A stretch of 27,739 nt of DNA. Source: an uncultured Clostridia bacterium (GTDB taxonomy: Bacteria > Bacillota > Clostridia > Oscillospirales > Butyricicoccaceae). This document shows, in pieces, positions 1 to 7,589 of the stretch (the first letter of the stretch is position 1; the number at the start of each line of letters is the position of its first letter). Below the pieces are notes generated by a model that had not been told where the DNA came from, searched no databases, and saw only the letters and a list, made by a program, of their open reading frames with translations. The stretch is taken from positions 1 to 27,739 of the forward strand of contig CAJUSB010000037.1 of the NCBI GenBank assembly GCA_910589115.1, written 5' to 3'. The translations under genes were made by a program, and so were the position numbers.

Positions 1-73
1 TAATCAACCATTCTTACTTTTGCAAATTACTGGAAATTTTATGAAACTGCCGTGGTTCGGGTGAAAGTTTTGC

Positions 74-102
74 TTGACAGGAGATGCAGAAAGTGGTATA
101 CT
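74..102 (+). promoter_or_regulatory. Promoter of infC-rpmI-rplT
   Basis: TTGACA at 74-79 and TATACT at 97-102 are separated by 17 bases, and TGG precedes the -10 box (extended -10). This is a near-consensus housekeeping sigma promoter. Transcription should begin near 109, giving a leader of about 190 nt before infC. Bases 1-73 hold nothing I can assign. Confidence 0.85.
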
Positions 103-108
103 GCTGTA

Positions 109-290
109 GTACAAAAAAGCAGGATATCCGTCCTCACCCGCAGCTGTTCGCAAACGGGTTTATGAAGTGTTTCGCCCCCTTAACCTGCCTGCACCTGTAG
201 CAGCGCCGGGCGTATCATTTTGCCAGGACGGATTGGATTCGTCCTTTTTCCTTTTATCTATTCACTTTTGGAAATCCAATATGGGAGGTG
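109..290 (+). promoter_or_regulatory. L20-type ribosomal leader (attenuator) upstream of infC
   Basis: The roughly 190-nt leader can form two exclusive structures. ATCCGTCCT at 126-134 is an exact reverse complement of AGGACGGAT at 225-233, giving a long-range anti-terminator. The same AGGACGGAT can instead pair with 237-245 to form the terminator. The middle holds further short stems, such as CCCG...CGGG and CTGC...GCAG. In Bacillus subtilis, excess ribosomal protein L20 represses this operon by promoting termination in its leader. Position and architecture match that system; L20 binding itself is inferred. Confidence 0.8.
225..249 (+). terminator. Leader terminator (attenuator) of the infC operon
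   Basis: A 9-bp stem, 225-233 with 237-245 (one G-T pair), has a 3-base loop and runs into TTTTT at 245-249. It ends 48 bases before the infC start and its 5' arm is shared with the upstream anti-terminator partner at 126-134, so it is best read as a conditional terminator. Confidence 0.8.
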
Positions 291-297
291 CTTTCGC

Positions 298-816
298 ATT
301 AGCAGTATGGAACATCAGATCAATGAAGATATCCGTGACAAAGAGGTTCGCCTGATTTCGGATACCGGGGAACAGCTGGGAATCGTGTCCTCAAAAGAAG
401 CAATGGATATTGCCATTCGCAAGGGTATGGACCTGGTGAAAATCGCGCCGCAAGCTCAGCCGCCGGTATGCCGTATCATGGATTACGGCAAGTACCGCTT
501 TGAACAGGCCAAGCGCGAAAAAGAAGCGCGGAAAAACCAGCGCATAGTCGAGATTAAAGAAATCCGCCTGACGCCGAATATTGACGTGGGTGACCTCAAT
601 GTTAAGGTAGGCCATGCCTGCCGGTTCCTCAAGGGCGGCGACAAGGTAAAGGTTTCCGTCCGCTTCCGCGGCCGTGAGGTCACCCATTCTTCCCTTGGTC
701 TCGATCTTCTGCGCCGCTTTGCGGAGCTGTGCGCCGAGTGCAGCACGGTGGAGAAGCAGCCCAAGCTGGAGGGGCGTCAGATGCACATGTTCTTGGCCCC
801 CAAAAAAGAGAAGTAA
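298..816 (+). CDS. infC: Translation initiation factor IF-3
   Basis: IF-3 binds the 30S subunit, prevents premature 50S joining and proofreads the start codon and initiator tRNA. The product is 172 residues, usual for the family, with the N-domain (INEDIRDKEVRLI near the start), a basic helical linker (KYRFEQAKREKEARKNQR) and the C-domain ending MHMFLAPKKEK. I place the start at ATT 298: GGGAGGTG at 283-290 lies 7 bases upstream, whereas ATG 307 would be 16 bases from it. AUU starts are known for infC in Escherichia coli and Bacillus relatives and allow IF-3 to repress its own translation. It is first in the operon with rpmI and rplT. A TTG at 220 is in frame but lies inside the leader hairpin region and is rejected. 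Identity is certain; the start is well supported but unproven. Confidence 0.95.
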   Translation: MSSMEHQINEDIRDKEVRLISDTGEQLGIVSSKEAMDIAIRKGMDLVKIAPQAQPPVCRIMDYGKYRFEQAKREKEARKNQRIVEIKEIRLTPNIDVGDLNVKVGHACRFLKGGDKVKVSVRFRGREVTHSSLGLDLLRRFAELCAECSTVEKQPKLEGRQMHMFLAPKKEK

Positions 817-828
817 AAATTTTTTCAG

Positions 829-850
829 GCCCCTGGCCTTTCACAGGGGC
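829..850 (+). other. Hairpin between infC and rpmI
   Basis: GCCCCTG (829-835) pairs with CAGGGGC (844-850) around an 8-base loop in the 53-base infC-rpmI gap, just before the rpmI ribosome site. There is no T-run, so it is not a terminator. It could affect rpmI translation or mRNA stability; function not shown. Confidence 0.4.
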
Positions 851-869
851 GCGAGAGGAGTTTTCAGCT

Positions 870-1067
870 ATGCCCAAGATCAAAACGCACACAGGTGCCA
901 AAAAAAGATTTAAGGTAACGAAGAGCGGCAAAATTAAGCGCGCTCACGTCGGCCGCCGCCACATCCTGACCAAAAAGAACACCAAGCGCCTGCGCCACCT
1001 GCGCAAGGAAGGCTACGCGGATGTGACCAATGTCGCTGAAATCAAGCGCCTGATCCCTTACGCGTAA
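870..1067 (+). CDS. rpmI: 50S ribosomal protein L35
   Basis: L35 is a small, very basic 50S protein. The product has 65 residues, the normal length, beginning MPKIKTHTGAKKRFKVT and rich in Lys and Arg, with the typical KRLRHLRKEGYAD segment. The ATG at 870 follows GAGAGGAG at 853-860. It sits between infC and rplT, the conserved order of this operon, so the three are presumably co-transcribed and share L20-dependent control from the leader. Confidence 0.95.
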   Translation: MPKIKTHTGAKKRFKVTKSGKIKRAHVGRRHILTKKNTKRLRHLRKEGYADVTNVAEIKRLIPYA

Positions 1068-1115
1068 GCTGTGCTGTTGTTTCTTTAATTAGAATTTCAG
1101 GAGGATTGTAATAAA

Positions 1116-1469
1116 ATGGCAAGAGTGAAAGGCGCGATGATGACGCGCAAAAGAAGAAAGAAAGTTTTGAAGCGTGCAAAAGGCTACTTTGGCGCAAAAT
1201 CTACCCATTTCAGAACTGCCAACCAGGCGGTTATGAAGTCTCTGAAATATGCGTATATCGGCCGTAAGGCGAGAAAACGCGATTTCCGCCGCCTGTGGAT
1301 CACCCGTATTTCTGCCCAGGCGAAGGTCTGCGGTATCAATTACAGCCGTTTCATGAACGGCCTGAAAAAGGCTGGGATTGAGATCAACCGCAAAATGCTG
1401 GCCGATCTCGCCGTCAATGACAAGGCTGCTTTCTCCGCACTCGCTGAGAAGGCAAAGGCTGCGCTTTAA
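1116..1469 (+). CDS. rplT: 50S ribosomal protein L20
   Basis: L20 binds 23S rRNA early in 50S assembly and in Firmicutes also represses its own operon through the leader RNA. The product has 117 residues, the usual length, starting MARVKGAMMTRKRRKKVLKRAKGY and with the long basic N-terminal extension and globular C-domain (KVCGINYSRFMNGLKKAGI). ATG 1116 follows AGGAGG at about 1100. It is the last gene of the operon and is followed 12 bases later by a strong terminator. Confidence 0.96.
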   Translation: MARVKGAMMTRKRRKKVLKRAKGYFGAKSTHFRTANQAVMKSLKYAYIGRKARKRDFRRLWITRISAQAKVCGINYSRFMNGLKKAGIEINRKMLADLAVNDKAAFSALAEKAKAAL

Positions 1470-1480
1470 TTCCGCTTTGC

Positions 1481-1512
1481 AAATAGGAGGTCTTTGGACC
1501 TCCTATTTTTTT
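1481..1512 (+). terminator. Terminator of infC-rpmI-rplT
   Basis: A 12-bp perfect stem (1481-1492 with 1497-1508, apex loop TTTG) runs into a T-run ending at 1512. It is a canonical intrinsic terminator directly after rplT. Confidence 0.95.
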
Positions 1513-1580
1513 GGATTCCGGCAGACCGTGAAAAATGAAACCACATCAGCAGAAAGTTTGTAGAAACAACCAATTCCCGG

Positions 1581-1609
1581 TTGCATAACTGCCGCCTGTA
1601 TGGTATAAT
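1581..1609 (+). promoter_or_regulatory. Promoter of the EAL-domain gene
   Basis: TTGCAT at 1581-1586 and TATAAT at 1604-1609 are 17 bases apart, with TGG just before the -10 box. The start of transcription should be near 1616, leaving a very short leader before the ribosome site GAGGAGGG at 1621-1628. Confidence 0.8.
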
Positions 1610-1634
1610 TTGCTTGAAAAGAGGAGGGCTTTCA

Positions 1635-4556
1635 ATGAGTAATATACGGTTCAGGCGAAAGGCGGCCGCTTTTCTATGCTTTTTGCTGGTCGCAAGCCTG
1701 TTTGTTGGCTTCCCCTTCGGCGCGGTTTATGCAAAGGGACATAGAACGGTAAAGGTCGCTTTTTTCCCGATGAGCGGGTATCATGAGAAAAAAGCAGACG
1801 GCAGCTACTCCGGTATGGATGTTGAATATCTTGACCGCTTGTGTCAGTATGCCGATTGGGACGTCGAATTCGTCGAATGCGACAGCTGGGATGACGCCCT
1901 GCAAATGCTGGCCGATCACGAGGTTGATTTGGTCGGCACGGCCCAGTATTCCGCCGAACGGGCAGCTACCTTCCAATATGCTGACCTTGCGAGCGGCTAC
2001 ACCTTCGGCATTATTGCAGCAAATCCGCACAGTGCCCTTGCTTATGAGGACTTTGAGGCAATGAAAGATATCACCTTCGGCATGGTCAAAACCTATATCC
2101 GCCGGGATGAGTTTTTACAGTATCTTGCCGACAATGGGGTCGGTGTGCCTAGAATAAGGGAATATGACTCTGCTTCGGAGCTGAAGGATGCACTTGCAAC
2201 AGGTGAAATCAATGCAATGGTGCACACGTTTATGGAGATCCCGGAGGGGCAGCGGCTGATTGGACGGTTTGCACCAAGGCCATTTTACTATATTTCCTGG
2301 CAGGGCAATGATGAGGTGATGCGTGAGCTGAATTATGCGATTGCAGACCTGAAGATGAACGAGCCCGCGCTGGAATCACGGCTGATGAATGAATTTTATC
2401 AGAGCAGGCTTGATAAAACGATTGTGTTTACGACCGAGGAAAAGGAATTCCTGGAGAATGCAGACCCGGTGGCCGTGGGCTATTTTGACAATGCGTATCC
2501 CTTCCTTTATGAGGATGACGGCGTTTGCCGGGGCCTGACAAGGGATATGCTGGATGGGATTGCCAGTCTCATTGGGCTGGATCTTGAATGGAAACGGGTC
2601 GAGTCCCCGTCGCAGGCGGGCGCAGTCCTGGCCAGCGGCGAGGTTGATCTGATGGCCTATTGCGTTCATCAGGATGAGGAGCTTGGACAGAGGCAGCTGG
2701 TAAAGCTGAGGGATTATACACAGGTTCCGTTGGTTCTCGTGATGGGGAAGAGTGGAGATATGGGGAACATCAAAACCCTTGCTTCCGTTGCCTATCTGGA
2801 AGAAGACGCGCTTGATGTGGTGGACCATACCGGCGTCCGGCTCATGGTGCTGGATTCACAGAAGGAATGCCTGGAAGCTGTAAAAGGCGGTCAGGCGGAC
2901 GCTGCAATCTGTGACGGATACCTCGCGGAATATCAGCTGAGTACAGAAATTCAATATCACGGCATGGAGATCAAACGGGCGCTGAATCGCGAGCATAATA
3001 TTGCGATGTCTGTCCGCAGTGAGGATACCATGCTTGCCAGTATCCTGAATAAAATAATCATTCCGATTGATGCGCGTGCAATCAGCGACTATATGCTTGA
3101 GCGGAATATTTACGCTGCGGCCAGCATCAGCCAGTTTTTGGAGGAGTATAACAAGCCGGTTATTTTTATTCTGGCAGTGCTGCTGGCGTCTATGATTTTT
3201 GTGGCTGTCCATATTTACCGGGATACCCGCAAGATTCAAAAGCTCATGTATAAGGATATTGAGGTTGACCTTTGGAATATCAATCATCTGATTTATACCG
3301 GAAAAAAGACGCTGCAATCGGACCGCCTGATGTTTGTATATGCGGTTGCTTATCTCAATATCAGCCATTTTCAGCGGTATAAAGTTGTATATGGGTGGGA
3401 TAAGGCACAGCAGCTGCTGGTTTCCATTGCGGACGTGCTTTCCCAGTGTGTGCGCGGGAAGGGCGAGGTTTGCGCGAAAGCGGACGGCGACCATTTTGTT
3501 TTGCTGATGTCCTCTGAATTCGGGGATATTCGGAAGCGGCTGGAAAATATCGGCCGATTGATTGAGGAGTATATTTTCCGTGCGACGGGCAGCCGGATCG
3601 CGTTGCAAATGGGTGTTTATTTTATCCCGTCTGACAGTACGGATGTGCGTGGAGCGATTACATATGCCAATCAGGCGATTGACTTCCTGCACTCGGGCGG
3701 AGACTCCAAACTGATGGTGTTTGATGCGCATCTTCAGCAGGTGATCCGTGAACGGCACGAGCGGCAGAAGCTGCTCGATTCGATCAGCATTAACGACCAT
3801 TTTGCGGCCTATTATCAGGCGAAGGTTGATATCCGCACGGGGAGGATTGTCGGCGCGGAGGCGTTGGTTCGGTTCCTGGATCCGACGGAGGGCGGCGTAG
3901 TCCGTTCGCCGGGATTCTTTATTGATTATTATGAACAGACCGGCCGGGTGACGGAGGTTGACTTTTTCGTCTTCCGGCGGGTGTGCAGGATGCTTCGCAG
4001 GCGCTTGGATGAGGGATTGCAGGTTGTTACGATTTCCTGTAATTTTTCCAGGCTGCACTTTGCAAACCCGGATTTCATCTCGCAGCTGATGCAGGTTTTG
4101 GATGAAACGGGCGTGCCGAAAGAGCTGATAGAGGTTGAGGTCACCGAAACGCTTGTAATGGAGGAATTCCAGCAGAAGATTGCCGAGCAGACGATGAATG
4201 TACTTTATGAGAAGGGCATCCGGCTTTCGATTGATGACTTTGGTTCGGGGTATTCATCGCTTGGCGTTATTGAAAAGATTCCGGCGTCGGTCATCAAGCT
4301 GGATCGTTCTTTTCTGTTGAACCAGGAGGACAGAGGCCGTCAGGTGAAGATTATGAAACGAATTGTTGACCTTGCGGCTGACCTGGGTGCACAGATTGTT
4401 TGTGAGGGTGTAGAGACTGAGGCAGACGTTGAGCTGATGCGTGAGATTGGCGCAAATGTAGCGCAGGGTTATCGGTATGCAAAGCCGGTGCCGGAGGCTG
4501 ATTTTGAGCGGCGGCTGACAGAGGAAAGCCGGGCGCATTCAGCAGCGGTCGGATGA
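1635..4556 (+). CDS. Membrane c-di-GMP phosphodiesterase (two SBP_3 sensors, degenerate GGDEF, EAL)
   Basis: The 973-residue protein probably hydrolyses cyclic di-GMP in response to an external ligand. In order: signal peptide (about 1-33, ending AVYA); two successive family-3 solute-binding domains of amino-acid/polar type (about 38-255 and 272-500); one membrane span (about 509-529, VIFILAVLLASMIFVAVHIY); a GGDEF-like domain whose signature is DGDHF at 617-621 and so is unlikely to make c-di-GMP; and an EAL domain (about 708-950). The EAL keeps E742 in AEALVR, the CNFS asparagine, the EVTET segment, DDFGSGYSSL (D867, D868), IKLDRSF and CEGVET, so activity is expected. The start ATG 1635 has GAGGAGGG 6 bases upstream. 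An in-frame ATG-type start at 1581 overlaps the promoter and is rejected. It stands alone between its promoter and a terminator. The sensed ligand is unknown. Confidence 0.9.
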   Translation: MSNIRFRRKAAAFLCFLLVASLFVGFPFGAVYAKGHRTVKVAFFPMSGYHEKKADGSYSGMDVEYLDRLCQYADWDVEFVECDSWDDALQMLADHEVDLVGTAQYSAERAATFQYADLASGYTFGIIAANPHSALAYEDFEAMKDITFGMVKTYIRRDEFLQYLADNGVGVPRIREYDSASELKDALATGEINAMVHTFMEIPEGQRLIGRFAPRPFYYISWQGNDEVMRELNYAIADLKMNEPALESRLMNEFYQSRLDKTIVFTTEEKEFLENADPVAVGYFDNAYPFLYEDDGVCRGLTRDMLDGIASLIGLDLEWKRVESPSQAGAVLASGEVDLMAYCVHQDEELGQRQLVKLRDYTQVPLVLVMGKSGDMGNIKTLASVAYLEEDALDVVDHTGVRLMVLDSQKECLEAVKGGQADAAICDGYLAEYQLSTEIQYHGMEIKRALNREHNIAMSVRSEDTMLASILNKIIIPIDARAISDYMLERNIYAAASISQFLEEYNKPVIFILAVLLASMIFVAVHIYRDTRKIQKLMYKDIEVDLWNINHLIYTGKKTLQSDRLMFVYAVAYLNISHFQRYKVVYGWDKAQQLLVSIADVLSQCVRGKGEVCAKADGDHFVLLMSSEFGDIRKRLENIGRLIEEYIFRATGSRIALQMGVYFIPSDSTDVRGAITYANQAIDFLHSGGDSKLMVFDAHLQQVIRERHERQKLLDSISINDHFAAYYQAKVDIRTGRIVGAEALVRFLDPTEGGVVRSPGFFIDYYEQTGRVTEVDFFVFRRVCRMLRRRLDEGLQVVTISCNFSRLHFANPDFISQLMQVLDETGVPKELIEVEVTETLVMEEFQQKIAEQTMNVLYEKGIRLSIDDFGSGYSSLGVIEKIPASVIKLDRSFLLNQEDRGRQVKIMKRIVDLAADLGAQIVCEGVETEADVELMREIGANVAQGYRYAKPVPEADFERRLTEESRAHSAAVG

Positions 4557-4603
4557 CCGGTAAAAGGATGGAAAAAGAGCAAAAAAGAAAACAGCCAGAC
4601 AAA

Positions 4604-4629
4604 GGGCGGGGAGGAATCCCCGCCTTTTT
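4604..4629 (+). terminator. Terminator after the EAL-domain gene
   Basis: GGCGGGGA (4605-4612) pairs with TCCCCGCC (4617-4624) around GGAA, followed by TTTTT at 4625-4629. It ends the plus-strand unit. Confidence 0.88.
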
Positions 4630-4634
4630 GCTGC

Positions 4635-4660
4635 AAAAAAGCCTCCCTCAACGAGGGAGG
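4635..4660 (-). terminator. Terminator of the minus-strand 194-residue gene
   Basis: On the minus strand CCTCCCTC (4660-4653) pairs with GAGGGAGG (4649-4642), followed by TTTTTT (4640-4635). It lies just past the stop at 4672, so convergent units each have their own terminator. Confidence 0.85.
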
Positions 4661-4671
4661 TTTACGATTGG

Positions 4672-5256
4672 TTATTGAACAGTTTCGAGGTTCAGGCAAT
4701 ATCCTGCGGCGATTAGGGAAATTTGTTCGTAAATCATAGTTTCTGAGAGGACGGAGGGGTTGAAGTCGATTTCGAGGCCGAGGTCATCCCCTTGCGGCTG
4801 GATTTTGACGGCGAAGCCGGGTAATGTACGCACGTCGGTATCGGGAGGGAAGTTGAGTGCGGGTGGTTGGGTGAAGGCGGAGAGATTAACGAAGCGGTCG
4901 TATTCCCAATATTCGTCGTAGACGTTCAGCAGTTCGGTCAGGATACGGAGCAGGCCTTCTCCAGGGAGGATGTAGGATTTGCCGGAGGGGTCGGAGGTGT
5001 TGGGGAAGAGTGCGGCGAGGTCGTCATCGAGTTCGAGGGGGGAGAAGCGGTCGAGATGGATCATGACGAACAAGCCGGAGAGCAGTGAGAGGGCGGCATC
5101 GCGCTGGAAATGTTTCCACAGGTACTGATTGTAGTGCGGTTCGGCAGAGATAGAGAGTTCGCAGCAGCCGGGGCAGGGGATTTCCAGGCGGACGGTCTCT
5201 ACACTTTGCAGGGGTTTTGTTTTAACAAGGTGCGCGAGCGGATTCAAAAAGGTCAT
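4672..5256 (-). CDS. Hypothetical protein, 194 residues
   Basis: I do not recognise this protein. It is soluble-looking, acidic and without a signal peptide or membrane span. It starts MTFLNPLAHLVKTKPLQ, has a cysteine cluster CPGCCE (C28, C31, C32) and a long middle rich in Leu and Asp (SPLELDDDLAALFP), and ends GYCLNLETVQ. The cluster could bind a metal, but only three cysteines are close together, so this is a guess. Start ATG 5256 has an AGGAAG ribosome site about 10 bases upstream. An open frame continues upstream to 5496 but only through GC-rich repeat and promoter, so the longer start is rejected. It is a single-gene unit with clear promoter and terminator, which supports it being real. 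Confidence 0.75.
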   Translation of the reverse strand: MTFLNPLAHLVKTKPLQSVETVRLEIPCPGCCELSISAEPHYNQYLWKHFQRDAALSLLSGLFVMIHLDRFSPLELDDDLAALFPNTSDPSGKSYILPGEGLLRILTELLNVYDEYWEYDRFVNLSAFTQPPALNFPPDTDVRTLPGFAVKIQPQGDDLGLEIDFNPSVLSETMIYEQISLIAAGYCLNLETVQ

Positions 5257-5305
5257 TTTTTTACACTTCCTGTTCAGGTGTTGGAGGGCTGAGGTATCTT
5301 GATAC

Positions 5306-5334
5306 AGGATAACACAGCCGACAAAAATTGTCAA
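5306..5334 (-). promoter_or_regulatory. Promoter of the 194-residue hypothetical gene
   Basis: On the minus strand TTGACA (5334-5329) and TATCCT (5311-5306) are 17 bases apart. The consensus -35 and exact spacing make this convincing despite the weaker -10. It abuts the GC-rich repeat that begins at 5342. Confidence 0.75.
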
Positions 5335-5341
5335 GCAATCG

Positions 5342-5505
5342 GAAGCCCGGCGGGGATGTCCTCTGCGGACGGCACCAAAGGGCGCTGCCCTCTGGACTCC
5401 CGCCCCTCGCCGGGGAGGCCGCCTTTGCGGCGGGCACCAAAGGGCTCCGCCCTCTGGACACCCCTCCTCCGCCACGGCGGGGACGGGGGGCCCCACTCCG
5501 TTTTT
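5342..5505 (-). repeat. GC-rich intergenic repeat, copy 1
   Basis: Read on the minus strand it holds a CCGCCGTGGCGGA segment, then two copies of a GTCCAGAGGGC(G/A)G(A/C)GCCCTTTGGTGC module separated by CCCCGGCGAGGGGCGG, then GTCCGCAGAGGAC and CCCCGCCGGG. Related modules recur at 7590, 17762, 18065, 27023 and 27449. No gene is visible in 5335-5576. Long open frames through it are GC-rich repeat translated in several frames. Confidence 0.75.
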
Positions 5506-5521
5506 TCTCCCGTTAAGACGA

Positions 5522-5560
5522 AATTTTGCACCTGCCGTATTTTACGGCAGGTGCAAAATT
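5522..5560 (-). terminator. Perfect 18-bp hairpin after lacI; terminator or head of repeat copy 1
   Basis: Bases 5522-5539 pair perfectly with 5543-5560 around TTT. On the minus strand it lies 17 bases past the lacI-type stop and is followed by AATTTCGTCTT, a weak T-rich tail, so it likely ends that transcript. It also occupies the position of the stem-loop found at the head of the other repeat copies, although its loop differs from theirs. Confidence 0.7.
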
Positions 5561-5576
5561 GGAATCGGAATGAAAC

Positions 5577-6587
5577 TCAAATATTCTCACGGAAAAGGAT
5601 TTCATTTTTGGTATAGACCTGTGATTGAGCCGGAATTCGGTCATAGATCAGGTATTCAAACAGCAGCCGCATAGCTGCATGGCCCTGCTCCTGAAGTCCG
5701 CCGCTGATGGTACAGGTAATTTCTCCGGCATCAATCAGGCGGGCTACATCGGGGTAGCGTTCAAAGCAGAGGATAGTCAATTTACCGGCGAAGCCGCAGT
5801 CGCGCACGGCGCGGCAGATATCGGGCACACATCCGCAGGTGATAAACAATGCCTGTAGGGACGGCTGGCGTGTGAGAAGCCCACAGGTAAGCTGGTATGC
5901 CTGTTCCGGGGTATCGTTGATGTCGATGATTTCGGTGACATGAATCCCGGGCCAGTGAGGGGAGAGGTATTCCAGGAAGGCCTGTTTCCGGCGGATGACG
6001 GCGTGCATATTGCGGCTTGAGATGATACCAAGTTCGCCTTGTCCGCCCAGCAGCAGGCTGATGAGGCGTGCCGCAGTCTGTCCGGACTGTACCATATCCT
6101 GCCCGACAAAGCACAGGCGGGGGGTGTTGGTGAGGTCGGAATTGACGGTAACGACCGGGACCCCTGCTTCATGGAGGGCGGACAGCGCATTGGCGACGGA
6201 TGCGTCCTCGATGGGGCAAATGACCGCACCGGCGATTCGCCGCTTGCACAGGCTGAGCAGGCACTCGGCTTGTTCGGCGGCTGAAACGGGGGTGAAATAT
6301 TGCAGCTCAATGTTGAAGCTGATGAAATCCTGCTGTACACGTTCGGCGCCGGCCCGGAGTTCGGGCGCGGCATCCACCGGCGGAAGAACAACCGCAACGG
6401 TAAGCTTCTTTTTCTGGTAATTTAGTGCCTTGGCAAGCGGATTGGATGCGTAACCGTGTTCATTGAGCAGCTGACGGATCTGCTGCCGTTTGGTGTCGCT
6501 GACACCAGGGCGGTTATGAATGACTTTATCTACAGTAGATTTATGTACGCCTGCCATATCGGCGATTTCTTTCAGGGTAATGCTCAT
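5577..6587 (-). CDS. LacI-family transcriptional regulator
   Basis: A DNA-binding regulator of 336 residues, full length for the family. Residues 3-23 form the LacI helix-turn-helix (LKEIADMAGVHKSTVDKVIH), followed by the hinge (GYASNPLAKALN) and a periplasmic-binding-protein-like sugar sensor domain (about 62-330). Start ATG 6587 is preceded by GGAGG about 6 bases upstream. It lies 75 bases after the glycerophosphodiesterase gene on the same strand with no clear terminator between, so the two may be one transcript. Neighbourhood suggests control of the phosphodiesterase and possibly the ABC transporter, but the effector and targets are unknown. Confidence 0.9.
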   Translation of the reverse strand: MSITLKEIADMAGVHKSTVDKVIHNRPGVSDTKRQQIRQLLNEHGYASNPLAKALNYQKKKLTVAVVLPPVDAAPELRAGAERVQQDFISFNIELQYFTPVSAAEQAECLLSLCKRRIAGAVICPIEDASVANALSALHEAGVPVVTVNSDLTNTPRLCFVGQDMVQSGQTAARLISLLLGGQGELGIISSRNMHAVIRRKQAFLEYLSPHWPGIHVTEIIDINDTPEQAYQLTCGLLTRQPSLQALFITCGCVPDICRAVRDCGFAGKLTILCFERYPDVARLIDAGEITCTISGGLQEQGHAAMRLLFEYLIYDRIPAQSQVYTKNEILFRENI

Positions 6588-6662
6588 GGAATGCCTCCGG
6601 AAAATGGTTGCTCTTAGAAAATGTTATTGTAGGATCTGCGCCTGCCGCGCGGTTCGTAGGAA

Positions 6663-7388
6663 TCAGAGAGAATCCAGCACTTTGCGGGTAAGGTCTGGAT
6701 AATTGCCGATGATGATATCAATTCCTTTTTCCGCCATGTCGCGGATATCGGCTTCAGTATTGACCGTAAAGGTATTGATTTCGATATTGTTCTGACGCAG
6801 CTCCTGTACGACTTCGGGGGTCAGATTGCGGAAAAATGGATGATAGCAGGGCACCTCTAAATCACGGCAGTATTTACCGGCATTGATCAGCCAGCTTTCG
6901 CTCAAAAGACCATATTTCAGCGAGCGAGCGAGCGCCCGCATCCGCAGAATGGAAAAGTGGTTAAAGCTGGATATAATGACCCTGTCTTCCAGATGGAACT
7001 CTTGCAGCAGGGACCAAACCTTTTCTTCGATACCGGGATATTCAAATACACCGGTTTTCAGCTCGATATTGGTGGTGATCGGTAAATCCTTCGCGAATTC
7101 GCAGTATTCACGGAAAGTAGGGACTGGATTGATGCCATATTGTCCGGTAAAGCGGAATGAGGCATCCAGTGTGAGAAGTTTTTCCAGGGTGTAATCGCGG
7201 ACATAACCGGTGCCGTTTGTTGTACGGTCAACCTGTTCATCGTGAATGACAACCGGAATACCGTCGCTTGTCAGCTGGACATCAAGCTCAATGCCGTCTG
7301 CACCGACCTCAACGGCCTTGTGAAAAGCTAACATAGTGTTTTCCGGATAATTGCCGCTGTAGCCGCGGTGCGCATAATTTTTCGTCAT
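6663..7388 (-). CDS. Glycerophosphodiester phosphodiesterase (GlpQ/UgpQ type)
   Basis: This cytosolic-type enzyme hydrolyses glycerophosphodiesters to glycerol 3-phosphate and an alcohol. The 241-residue product carries the family's TIM-barrel motifs: AHRGYSGNYPENT (H7, R8, E16, N17), GIELDVQLTSDG (E34, D36), IHD (H49) and TNIELK. No signal peptide is seen with start ATG 7388, which follows AAAGAGG at a 7-base spacing. A longer frame to 7508 has no ribosome site and covers the probable promoter region. The length matches the short bacterial form. The glycerol 3-phosphate made could feed the GlpA-like operon 6 kb away. Substrate head group is unknown. Confidence 0.92.
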   Translation of the reverse strand: MTKNYAHRGYSGNYPENTMLAFHKAVEVGADGIELDVQLTSDGIPVVIHDEQVDRTTNGTGYVRDYTLEKLLTLDASFRFTGQYGINPVPTFREYCEFAKDLPITTNIELKTGVFEYPGIEEKVWSLLQEFHLEDRVIISSFNHFSILRMRALARSLKYGLLSESWLINAGKYCRDLEVPCYHPFFRNLTPEVVQELRQNNIEINTFTVNTEADIRDMAEKGIDIIIGNYPDLTRKVLDSL

Positions 7389-7493
7389 AATGCTGCCTCT
7401 TTCGGAAATTACTTCTAATAAAGTTAAATTTTGCCCATGTCGGGCGCAGAAAAATTGTGGATTAAGGTATGGATTGAAAACGCAAATGCTTTC

Positions 7494-7506
7494 GGAATCA
7501 TATTCC
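7494..7506. promoter_or_regulatory. Candidate operator: inverted repeat upstream of the phosphodiesterase
   Basis: GGAAT and ATTCC, 3 bases apart, form a small inverted repeat about 105 bases upstream of the phosphodiesterase start, in the AT-rich stretch 7389-7530 where its promoter must lie. It could be the site of the adjacent LacI-type regulator. I see no convincing -35/-10 pair to anchor it. Confidence 0.25.
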
Positions 7507-7532
7507 AATCAAATTAAATTTCTTATGGAAAG

Positions 7533-7551
7533 CCTCCCCTGAAAGGGGAGG
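7533..7551 (-). terminator. Hairpin between transporter operon and phosphodiesterase
   Basis: CCTCCCCT (7533-7540) pairs with AGGGGAGG (7544-7551). On the minus strand the tail is GCTTTCC, a poor T-run, so it is at best a weak terminator for transcripts leaving the ABC-transporter operon. Confidence 0.35.
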
Positions 7552-7589
7552 GGTTCCTGCCGGAAAACGGTGTCTCATATCCGTTGCCC

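Noticed and set aside
3420..3700. Active diguanylate cyclase in the GGDEF-like domain
   Set aside because: The signature is DGDHF instead of GGDEF/GGEEF, so synthesis is unlikely.
2856..4058. 400-codon minus-strand open frame
   Set aside because: It is antisense to the clearly conserved GGDEF-EAL gene.
5257..5496. N-terminal extension of the 194-residue hypothetical protein
   Set aside because: The extension would be read through the promoter and a GC-rich repeat. ATG 5256 has a good ribosome site.
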